Origin: Membranipora membranacea
Lineage: Eukaryota > Bryozoa > Gymnolaemata > Cheilostomatida > Membraniporidae
Direction: 5' to 3'
DNA length: 64,000 bases
Assembly: GCA_914767715.1 (NCBI GenBank)
Contig: OU612073.1
Coordinates: 10,166,001 to 10,230,000 of the forward strand
The notes below the pieces were generated by a model. That model did not search any database. It saw only the letters and a list, made by a program, of their open reading frames with translations, and was not told the origin of the DNA. Position numbers and translations under genes: made by a program. Below are positions 1 through 10,500 of the stretch, one piece after another; the stretch's first letter is position 1; each line of letters opens with the position of its first letter.

Positions 1-264
1 TTATTAGAATGGAACAAGTCAGCTTTTACCTATTGTCAGTACCAAAAATGGGCACTTGAGATATGTAGTTATATTCAGCCAGCCGCAGAAGTCAGAGGGT
101 ACAGATAGATATGAAAACAAATGCACCCAGTAACCTCCATGGTATTTAGTAGTCACAAGCATACACACTGAGCAGAGAGACGCAGAAGTAATCCATCAAA
201 GATGTAACGAAGACAACCGGAGCATGCTAATCCGGTCAGAAAATAGGAATTCCAGTGACGCAGT

Positions 265-363
265 AATTTGGTTTTACAACACGTCATAGTACCAAGTACC
301 AAGTAATCTTCAGGAATTTGGTTTTCCAAAACGTCATAGTACCAAGTACCAAATAATCTTCAG
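265..363. repeat. 50-bp direct tandem duplication
   Basis: Two near-identical units of about 50 bp start at 265 and 315. Each begins AATTTGGTTTT and continues through CGTCATAGTACCAAGTACC to TAATCTTCAG, with only a few substitutions between them. No coding potential is seen. It lies 100-200 bp upstream of the promoter-like segment at 466-692. Confidence 0.85.
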
Positions 364-465
364 GGTGACACGGAAGTAATTAATCATGGAGTAACAACAA
401 CAAAGTCAGCCCAAAAATAGAACAATAAATTCCAGAGGGTAGACTGAGGAACAGCAGCAATATAC

Positions 466-692
466 CACGTGACGTGACCACAGAACGGTTTCATATAACA
501 AACCCACAAGAGACACTAATCCACTAATCCGCTGACAGCTAATCAAACGACAACAAGCAGAGTCAGCACAAAAATCGGCACCTATATAAAGGCCGAAATT
601 TTGAACAGTAAATCAGTACAGTTTAATTCTTTGAGCAGCACAGTCAACTTTTTACATAGCTAGTAAAAGCCATTATATTTTGATTTAATAAA
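466..692 (+). promoter_or_regulatory. TATA promoter-like segment with downstream poly(A) signal, possibly LTR-like
   Basis: A CACGTG E-box (466-471) overlaps a TGACGTGA CRE-like site (470-477). A strong TATATAAA box follows at 583-590 and an AATAAA signal at 687-692. A TATA box with a poly(A) signal about 100 bp downstream and no intervening ORF is the arrangement of the U3-R part of a retrotransposon LTR. It could instead be the promoter of a non-coding transcript. I could not find matching LTR ends, a primer-binding site or gag/pol ORFs, so only the motif arrangement is supported. Confidence 0.35.
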
Positions 693-1028
693 TACTAGTT
701 TTAAATCAGAGATCTTTGTTGGAACGCTAAAACTAAAGTGGAGTCTAAGGACCAATATATACTGTGAGTATCATTTGAATTACATTATCATTTTTTTATA
801 AGTATCAAGACAATAAACCATAACTTTAGTGAATTTACTGTTGTAATTGATTTCTATGCATTTAGTAATTGGCAAAGTAATTAGGGACAGTTCGTCAGGT
901 ACTCAGACGTTAGGTCATATTCACTAAGAGTTTATAAGACAATTTTGCAATCAACTAAAGTAAGTCGTTGTGAATTGTTACTATAACAATACTCTGAAAC
1001 AGGATTCAAAATTAACTTTAGGAGGTTT

Positions 1029-1340
1029 AATCATTGTGACCCACCGCTAAACGCAGGTATTTCGCGTAGGTGCTCATATCAAAGTCGGAAATCATTGTGA
1101 CCCACCGTAAAACGCAGGTATTTCGCGTAGGTGCTCATATCAAAGTCGGAAATCATTGTGACCCAACGTAAAACGCATGTAATTCGCGTTGGTGCTCATA
1201 TCAAGTCGGAAATCATTGTGACCCACCGTAAAACGCATGTAATTCGCGTTGGTGCTGATATCAAGTCGGAAATCATTGTGACCCACAGTTAAACGCAGGT
1301 AATTCGCGTCTGTGATCATATCAAGTCGGAAATCATTGAG
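1029..1340. repeat. 60/61-bp tandem repeat, five copies
   Basis: Five consecutive units start near 1,029, 1,090, 1,151, 1,211 and 1,271. Each opens with AATCATTGTGACCCACCG, has ACGCA and TTCGCG in the middle and ends TCAAGTCGGA; a broken sixth start lies at 1,331. The first units are 61 bp (CAAAGTCGG) and the later ones 60 bp (CAAGTCGG). Because the unit is a multiple of three, the minus strand stays open over 1,140-1,349 as a 20-aa periodic peptide. I regard that as a by-product of the repeat, not a gene. Confidence 0.9.
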
Positions 1341-3080
1341 AAGTATCATTGGGAACTAATGTTAAAGCAGAACAGAAATAATTAATAATCATATTTGCTT
1401 GGGGGATAAATAGATCAAGTTTCGGAATAATAGTTTAGGATTAGATTCTTGTGTTTTAAAGAAGTAGGACGCTACCGATTTAAGATAAGATACCCCTAAT
1501 CTGTGAAACATTAATTCAACATTGAATATAGAAATTGAACATCAATTTTAGAGTGACCACAGACTGAAACCTCTTTCCTTCACTAGAAATTGGGTTGGAG
1601 TCTTTAGCTAATTAAACTTGGCTAAGAGGCCTGTGATACTGATACACCGCCTTGATTACCTGATTGGGCTTCCAGGCACTATACAGAGATCAAGTAGGTG
1701 CTCATAATTAAAATCAGTCACCTAAGTTGAATAACAAAAATATCAAACGTACCTGAACACATTCATAAATAGTGATTGTGTCGTACTAACATCTAAGGAT
1801 ACTATTGACTTTGTGGTGTAAGAGCATTGTCTCAAAACTCATCAAGAGTTTTACTGTTAGAACAAGACAGGGATCTTAGTAGGTTATCGGCAGGAACCTT
1901 TCTTAAACAACTTGAAAGCAACTTCTAGTGAAGCTAAGAAGAGGTCAGGCTCAATAACAACCCCTTAGTAAATTGCTTTGTGGAGTAGTGGGAACCAGCT
2001 GTTCGTCACTAGAAATTAATAAGTTAAATACCTCGTACTCACCAGAGTGCTAGTATTACCAATTGGAACCACGTTTTAATAGATTTAAGCGATCTTGTCT
2101 TTCTTCAGTGCATGAAAGAGTAGGTAACTCCAAATTAGAACTACAAATAAATTACACAACAATAAAGTGACATTTAGAAGTGTCCGAAGTGCAAGATTTA
2201 AAACCATTACTAGAACTATAGTTAGAACCAAATTTAAAAATAGGGCGGTTATAGAACAACTATACATACTAATAGTACACGGCATATACTTTAGTATAGG
2301 ATAGTACCAATTCCGTTCCTCACAGCATATACTCTCTTAAAGTATATGCACAGCGAGTGAGTATATACAGGACGACAATTTCCGTTCCTCACACTATTAT
2401 ATACTCTAGAGTGGACAATGTGTACAAAAATAGCATCAGTTTTTGTCCTACTTAATTATTGCGAAATCCATGACACAATGCAATCTGGTTGTGCATGGCT
2501 AGTGCCTGCATTACATAACTTATCATTGAGAATATGCGCATTGGGCATGGAAATTTAGATTTTTAAAGCGCCTATAGCCATTTTTTCGTTCAAGTGACAC
2601 AATGTGGATCACTTGCAGGTATTTTCACTTGCAGCCAGTGGAAAATGTCTCTATATTACTCCCATTAAAATAAGCCAACTGTCAACCGCAAACACATGAG
2701 CTTAAATCGCAAAGACAGGGCTAGCTGGTCTCTGCCACTTGCCAGGCATTTTACTGTGTCCTGTCTCTCTAACTAGTATGTTGCATACTCAGTCGGTTTA
2801 TTTTATCTGTTCAGTTCCAGCTACTGACAATGATTTGTGATAACATGGGGTACAAGTAGCCTGTGGAAAAGCAATTGGAGGTGAAAATCTTTGCTGCTTT
2901 CCTTTACCGTTTTTAGAGCACTTTTAGTATATAATAACTCTATGGGGAAAACAGTCAAGCTTTTGATTACTTACTCCCTTCGTTGCTTGCAAGTATGTGA
3001 TGTAAACTTACATGTTAATCTAACTGGCACCCGGAGGACAGTGAAAACTGATTACATAAATTACATGTGTAGCTAGACAG
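1341..3080. other. Gene-free AT-rich stretch
   Basis: No exon-like segment or conserved protein is recognisable. A 66-codon hydrophobic ORF on the minus strand (2,085-2,285) resembles a membrane helix only because the DNA is T/A-rich. A roughly 30-bp motif beginning CCGTTCCTCACA, then a TATACTCT tract, occurs twice about 70 bp apart (2,312-2,336 and 2,383-2,409), so a small local duplication is present. Confidence 0.6.
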
Positions 3081-3382
3081 GCCCACGAAATCGCGTGGGG
3101 AGGCAATTCCACGCGTTGTTCATGCCAAACCACGCCGTTTGGCATGCTAACGATGCGTCTTTTCAAAGACCAGCATGTTCATGTTGTTAACCACGTTGTG
3201 AACCTACGCTTCTGTCATTGGCCAGTTGGTACAATAGAGCGTATTTAATTGGTCATTACTCCTTACTCATTGGTCATGGCTCATTGGACACTCACTTAGC
3301 AATGTTGTCACATGGGGGTATGCTTAGCCTATGAAGCCACGCCCACCACGTGTGGGAAGACAATTCCACGCATTTCGTGGGC
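3081..3382. mobile_element. MITE/foldback element with imperfect terminal inverted repeats
   Basis: The left end GCCCACGAAATCGCGTGG is the inverse of the right end CCACGCATTTCGTGGGC apart from one or two changes. Just inside both ends lies the sequence CAATTCCACGC. The 302-bp interior has no ORF. It contains a perfect 10-bp stem, CATGCCAAAC and GTTTGGCATG, separated by six bases (3,121-3,146). Base composition (many CACG/CGTG words) differs from the AT-rich flanks. A target-site duplication is not clear. Transposon superfamily is undetermined. Confidence 0.7.
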
Positions 3383-5569
3383 TCATGTAACAAGGCCTTA
3401 AAGTGGAAATCAACCACAAATTGTTGTTGAGTTCTACTTTAAGTGCTTAGACAGCTGGCATTACGTTAGCAAATATTCCTAGCTGTTTCATGTCGTAGCG
3501 GCGAGGCTTGAGCGTTGGGCATCAGCATTCTTGACTGGAACAGATATATTTTTGAAGTTTCACCATCATCATGGGAACCTTAAGTATATATTTGAATTGA
3601 GAGTGGGCAACTTCATGTGCCAATTTCGATGCATGAAAACTTAGTGTATATGGAATTTGGAAATAATTGATCAGTGTAATTTAGCAATTGTTAATTATTG
3701 CTATGTATAAAAGCGCCGCTCTTCGGATCAAATGCCCTGAAAATCTCTTCACGCGAATCTAACAACTCCCAAAGTAGGTTGGTACAACACCTCTATTTAT
3801 TTTCCCATTGTGTTATATTATATGAATCATGCTGTCTTGCTAGCTCCAAAAACCGACTTCAAAACGTTATGCTCACCATGAATAACCACTGATAATGTAG
3901 GTCAAAACCTGTTTGAAATTAGTCTATGCACTTTGCAGGATTTGCTTGGATTATTCCTCTCATTAGGCTACTTCTACATTAATCTTACTTCATATAGCCT
4001 AAGGGTCCAATAATATTACATTTTATGACCTTTTGTCAATGTCATGAATGACCGCCCTTATTCAACATGAAAGAAATTCTGGCTGAGATTTTTCTCCACT
4101 ACTTGGCAGTGAATATCTCTGCTCATGGGTATTTCCCAAACATGAGGCTACTTTTCCCAGAGTCTGACTGGAAAACTCACACACATGAATAGAAATCAAT
4201 AGATATTGCAGTTTTAGTGTTCCCCTTTATAACTTATATTATCTAAGAGCAGACAACTCCAGCAAGATCCTGCATTGTTCTCAGACTTTCCCCCGCTGGG
4301 AGGGGGGTCAAAAGTCTGGGGGGTTCAGATATGTTTGAAATAGACAGTTTTCTGATTTAGGCCTCATTTCGGAGTTGTCTTCTCTCCAGTTTGGTACTTT
4401 TAACCCACGCCGCATAGGAAAAACGTGCTGAAAAGAGGGTTATCTTGAAAACCGCTTAAAATAGGATAAAAAATTTTTTGATTCAGAATCTGCAACATTG
4501 AAAACTTATATGGACATAGTTTGGGAAATAATTTTAGTATTTGGACAGTCAATTATAGGATTTTCTGCCGTTTTGCGGACAATTTGGCAGAATTTTTCAC
4601 GAGTTTTGTCATTAAAATTCAGATTTATCAACATTCAAGCCTCCATTGATTTGGAAACCCTGTCTCACAGGGTTTTCAATGGTGCAGACTCGAATCATTA
4701 ATCATTTTTATCCTAACATAAGCGGTTTTCAAGATATATATATATCTATATATATCACCTGTCAAATCCTAGGCAGTGAAAACTCTTTCACAGGCCTGGA
4801 AAGAGCACCAATAAAAAATTTCCCCCTTTCACACTGCACATTTCCACTGTCAAAATGGACACCATCGAAGGTTATGGATGCATTATGCTAAAGATTTTAG
4901 ACAGTTTTAATTTTCCAATATCAATTCTCTTGATATTTAAGAATATTTATTTGTAATTTATTTTTCTTTGAGCAGTAGTTCAACAGGCCTGTCACTGGTT
5001 AAATAGGGGTGTTGTACTATTTGCATACTGAGACATAATTGGCTGTACTTGCATCACAATGGTTTTTAGTTCAGTGGCTACCTTTCCATCTTTGATTTTG
5101 TTATCCATATCTTGTCTCAGTCAAGGGTATTTGACAGATTTGCAACTCAAATGTTTGTCGGCAAATTAGTTTTTTTCACATATACAATTCACCACACACT
5201 TATAAGTGTGCACGAAAATACAATGAGTGTCACACTTCATTTTTTTCTTTTTATTCATAATATAAAACTACTCCATTTATAAACCCCATGGTTTCTGTTA
5301 GAGTTGCCATAAATTCTTGATTTTCTATATTTTCAATAAATATTGATTCATTATAATGCCGATGTTTGTGTCATACTATCACTCTGTATGGATGACTAGA
5401 ATTACAGCTTGACAAAAAATAAGTAGCACAAACATTACAATAAAAAAAAACACAGGCTGTGTCATGCAGCCTACATCAACACTAGCTTACATATTAGGCA
5501 GCTTGTGTTATTTCATCAACTAACAATAAGTTTGCGCTGATAAAGCAGAGGCCGATACTGTAAAATCAA
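3383..5569. other. Gene-free stretch
   Basis: No exon, RNA gene or protein family is recognisable. It contains the G/C hairpin listed at 4,283-4,330 and AT-rich DNA with short open frames of no coding character. Candidate minus-strand poly(A) signals for HELB (TTTATT on the plus strand) occur near 5,254-5,259, about 640 bp beyond the HELB stop; none is close to the stop. Confidence 0.5.
4283..4330. repeat. G/C-rich hairpin, one of two related copies
   Basis: AGACTTTCCCCC is followed after a short loop by GGGGGGTCAAAAGTCT, giving a foldback stem. The sequence CAAAAGTCTGGGGGG followed by (C/T)TCAGA recurs at 51,344-51,365 inside a MAP3K4 intron, so this is a dispersed repeat fragment. Confidence 0.6.
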
Positions 5570-5836
5570 GTGGCAGTGCTGTTGATCCACAGTCAGCATT
5601 AACTTTTCACATTTGTCTTACTGATATAATAGTATGATAGTCATGGTGAATGATATTCACCTAGCCTTAACACAAAGGCCCCTTTTTTGCTTTGGGGCCT
5701 TTGAGATAAGGCTATACGCTGACGTCCATACTTTGAAACTAACTGGCAGTGCGGTTGATCTACAGTCAGCATAAACCTTTCACATGGGTCACACTGATCT
5801 TGTTGTTAGTGAATTAATTGTGAATGATATTCACCG
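5570..5836. repeat. Two diverged direct repeats of about 95 bp flanking a hairpin
   Basis: The segment 5,570-5,664 (TGGCAGTGCTGTTGATC, then CAGTCAGCAT, ending GAATGATATTCACC) recurs at 5,742-5,836 with point changes, a period of about 172 bp. Between them lies the hairpin AAAGGCCCC and GGGGCCTTT (5,674-5,702), a 9-bp stem with an 11-nt T-rich loop. The block begins only about 60 bp downstream of the HELB stop codon and is probably within or near its 3' UTR. Confidence 0.75.
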
Positions 5837-5896
5837 AATCTGGCTACGAATCACCACTCTTCTCATCATACATAAATAAAGTATAGTCTCTTGTAT

Positions 5897-7527
5897 TCAG
5901 GATGGTGAAGGGGATTCAGGTACAATCACAATACTATCATTTCCTGATCCCTGATTGGTCAATACTCTACAGTTCACTACTTTAATATGTCCCTGATTAT
6001 CAGTAAGGTGACTGTGGGGGTTAAGAGGATATTCAGAGTCTGCTTGTTGGGATGCCAGCAGTAGATCATCTTCATCCTCAGTAGAGAATCCCAGATCTTC
6101 TGTAGCTGGATGATTGTTGGTTGTGGCTTGTTGGTAAAAGTTCTGTCGTATATTTTCATCAAAATCATCAAACCCATCACCCATCTCCTGGGCATTGTGT
6201 GCCTGCAAACAAAGTCATCAAATTTTATTTCAGACATCTGTTGCCGGTAAATACAATTTCTGCACGCTGATGACTGATGTCTATGAAGTGCTAGCCAATT
6301 CACCATCATATATTTCTATGTGGTAAAGGATTGTCTTGACAGTATAAATTGGAATGCCACATATGTCCCGCTCTGCATGTCCAGCTTGGTTCTCACAAGG
6401 ATCAACTTTGCTACTATCACTGTTATAGCTACGATAGTTTCCCCATGAAAATAGTTGAACGAATCAAGATGTGCGCATATGGTTGGAAATAACTTGAGTC
6501 ATCTCTCCCTGTGAGCAAGTATTACCAAATCTTACGACACATTGGCATATTGAATTCTTGTGAGCCATGTGAGGTCAGGGTGTAAAATCTAAAAACCTGT
6601 GAGCCTTGTCAGCCTTGTCACACGTGACAAGGCTGAGGTGGGATTGTATAACATTTTAATCTGTGAGCAGATCAGAAATGTGGATCCCTCATGGCCATAC
6701 GCTTACGAGCACCTCCAATGTTTCAATGATGAGTTTTAATTCTGCAATATCTGTAATTTTGTGAGACCATAAACATATAAATATTACTTATATGTTTATG
6801 GTTGAGACATACACACTATTGATCTGTAAAACTTACAGCTTTATGTTTTTTCTTTGGTGGTACCATGCTACCAGCAGACTGAAATGATGCTGTATAGGCT
6901 GAGGTAGTGACAGACTGAGTCTGAGATGAGAAGGTCTGATCTCCCCATATCATCTCCTGGTCAATCATCTCCTAAACAGAAACAGAAAGTATCAGTAGAC
7001 AGAGATAAGTCTCATCATCTACATGTCTAAGCACAACCATACTTAATGACCCTACCTTGTAACCGAGTTCAACCTCACATTCATTGGTTAAACTCATGTA
7101 TGATAGCACTACTGCTCTTCTGGGTTAAATTTAAATAGAATGAGAGTGGTGGTCAGACCAACCATTACCAGTCACTCAGTCTGTCAGCTGGGGTGGAGAG
7201 TGGATGACACCACACCTAAACAAACCAGTCACTAGAGTGAAAATGGCTGCAATCAAAATTCAAACAAGAGACCCCAGCAAGGATTTGCAGATTTTGACCG
7301 GTTTCTCAGGCTAGAATTGAACTAAGATTGTGAGGCCTACCTCAAGTTCATCATCGGAGACGTAATGTACCCTTGAGGAAGGAGCTGGGTGTGCCGGGTG
7401 GCCCGAGTACGTCGGATCAGGATCAGAGACAGGTTTACCCATCACTCTGGGATCTTTATCAGGGTTGGCCTTCTTCACAGTAACACCCAGAAATCTCTCC
7501 TTCAACTTCTCCTCCAAACAACAAAAC
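5897..7527 (-). CDS. HELB: HELB exons 20-22: C-terminal tail
   Basis: Exons 7,341-7,527; 6,837-6,971; 5,897-6,202 including the stop. Exon 20 encodes [12 protein letters not shown] and a Pro-rich stretch; exon 21 ends in PPKKKHKA, a classical NLS-like basic cluster. Exon 22 is rich in acidic and Ser residues ([21 protein letters not shown] at the end). Human HELB has a regulated C-terminal localisation region with CDK-sensitive nuclear export; the SP dipeptides here (PESPSPS) are compatible but unproven. Confidence 0.85.
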
Positions 7528-10500
7528 CTGTAAAATATACACAACTTAAAGTGACAGTCCTACTATGCCATGTTTGGTATGGTTTTAAAGATCTCAGGCT
7601 GAAAACTCATTAGGGCATATGAAATAAAACAGCCTGTGAACCTTATTGCAGTAAATCTGCTGCAAAGGCTGAAAATTGGCATCCTTGTGGGTCATAGTGA
7701 TTTATTGCTGACCACTATAATCCACTTTGATCCTTGCTAAATTAATTGAAACCAACAATTTTCATCTTTTATTATTTTTATTTGCCCTGTGAACTCACAT
7801 ATTTGATTTACTGGGGTAATATATCCACTTTTCTAATAGGACTGACCCTTTAAAGTCTTCACTAGGGCAACCCTGACCATGGTACTAACTGACAACAATT
7901 ATTGAAGCTTTGACTTTTCACCAATCGCCACACACTGTCCAAACTGGTGCAACAATTTAATTTGTCACAGTGAAGTGCACTTACCGTTTTTGATTAGAAG
8001 TGCCTACAGCTTTACGTAGCATATCTTCTTCTCCTATTATAGTAACAGAAGACTTCCCTCTGGTGACAGCTGTGTACACATGCTGCCAGTTCTGTCTGCC
8101 AGCATTACCGACAACATACGCCAGGTGCTTGATCTCTGAACCCTGATCAAAACAAATATGAAGTAACTTTCCTAACAAACAGTTTTGATAGTTTTTGTCT
8201 TGTCATTTTTTTGCTTCCTGATACCGATAGCATCACAAGTACTCTACACATAAAAAACCTTGCTTATAATGATCTCAATATTGGCATCAAAACATCACAA
8301 TACCTAGCTAAAGGTAGAGTGTTGAGCATATAGCAGTTGTGACTTGACATTGAGCACTCACCAGCCAACGTGTGACATCATTGCATTTATATTGTCACGT
8401 AAAACCTAGATCAAGTTTAATCCAATTGCCTGCATTCCAATTGCTCCCTTCCACTGGTGAATTGGGAGTAACTGGAATGCAGGCAATTGAATTAAACTTG
8501 ATATATATAATACCTGATATGTATGTATAGTTCGGCACCATGATGGTTTCATTCTACACTCCTTCATAAGAGCTCTTCTCTGAGCTGTCAGAGTCATACC
8601 ATCCTCGCTCTCTATCACCCATCTCTCCTCGGTCTTCTTACCGGGCTGTGGAGGCTCCTCAAATATCTACACAGATCAAACAAATCTATATTATCATGTC
8701 ACCCATATGCGGTATTTGAAACTTTATAATTTCTTATTGAAATGTTTTCTGTACAACGCCAAACTATAAAAAGAGGAATATTATAAGATTCAAAATAGAA
8801 AGTAGAATATAAAATGAAGTCTATCTTCCATTAATAGCGAGATAATGGCAAAAAACTGGCAAAAATGAGGAGAGTAACCTCACAATAGGAAGTGTATCCT
8901 TTGCAAGAGACCCAAACCCATACTGAAAAAGAATAGGATCAGTCATCAACAAACCAATGTCTTAGCTTCCAGACTTACCGATTTGATCCAAAACATTTCA
9001 CCATTACATAGCCTCATATCGACGGCTTTCTCCTTTTTCTTCTCTGACTCAGTTTTCTTAATTTCCTCATTGATAAGCTCCTCCTCTTCCTGTATTTGAG
9101 TCTCCAACTCCGCCCCTTTCTCCTCTACAACCATATCAGATTGAGCATGTCTTTGTGGGTCTAATATAGTTACCAATCTAATGAGCCAGAGGAACATCAT
9201 GTATGAATACTGACTGATATGTAAAACGCATATGAGCTGCAATGAATTGCATCTAGCTGTAGCTGTAGCGAGAAAGTCAGATATATATATTATTGGATAA
9301 ACTATAAACATTAATTTATTACATTATATATACGTTCATGGCTACAACATAAGATTTTGACCTTATTATACCTCAATATATAACCTGTATTATAATCAAA
9401 CACAAAATGTGTGTTTTTTTATTGTTTTTCTTTACTGTTTCTCCAGCCTGATGTGTGATAAAACCTTACCCGAAATCTGCCCATTGATGGATTGATTCTT
9501 GGCTCTTTCGATGTAATTCAATATCTTATCCTTAATTTCCTGCCTTTTCGTTTCTAATCTCTCTTCCTCACTTTCCTCAGCAGACTGATCTGCAATCAAA
9601 CATTATTTTAATAATAATATTATTATTACTATTTTGGTGTTATTACACTATAAATAATATGGAGAGCCAAAATACACATCTAGGAACAAGTTCTTGTAAA
9701 CTTCATTCGCCGGTCAAGCAAGTTTGATAGCCATTAGATGCTACGAGCAAATTTGTTTTCCGGAGCCTTTGAGAACTATGGGTACCTGTACTCTGATAAT
9801 ACAATATGTATTGTGCCATCCTCGATTTTTTGATGGCAAGACAAGCACGACTAATCAATAAATCATCTGATTTATCCCAATAGCTTCTACTGACCTCAAG
9901 AATCTTTAACCCGATATCTTAAAAGTGTTTCCATTACCATTAGACGGAATTCCACCAGTGTTAGATTTAGTCTTAGTGGTCACATGCTCCTTAGCCTCAT
10001 TGTTTGGGTCGTGCAGAATGATAACAGGTACCGTCCCGTTCTTACTGCAGCATATTTTGAAATTCTCATGGAACATAGGCCGCTTTGTAGTAGGATCTAT
10101 ACAGATCTGGTTTGTGTACATCTTTGCACAGACATTGTTTACAGCCTCACAGTCGATCCTGCAATATAGGAATCGTCATAAACATAAGATATTTTCAAAC
10201 TGGAAACCACAAGCTCAATTAGCCAAAAGTTTCCAGTTTTGCTCATATGGGAATTATATATCAGTGATGCAAATTCTGATCGACTAGCAGCAACTAGCAC
10301 CAATTCAAATGACAAAAATCATAAACTGCTATTTGGTGACATGAATTAAAGTTGTCTCTATGAGCAGGGAGTATAAGGGTTATGAGACTGCACTCTTCAG
10401 AAAAAAATACTTGAGCGGCTAAAGTTCTATGAAGCTGCAGCTTTGATTGATAGAAACCAACTTAGAGAGCAGAGTTATCCGAAACTACGATTTTACAAAT

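Noticed and set aside
1140-1349. 69-aa ORF with a 20-aa internal repeat
   Set aside because: Produced by the 60-bp tandem repeat; frame is lost where the unit is 61 bp.
2085-2285. 66-aa hydrophobic ORF resembling a membrane protein
   Set aside because: T/A-rich composition gives Leu/Val/Ile codons by chance; no family resemblance, no splice-linked neighbours.
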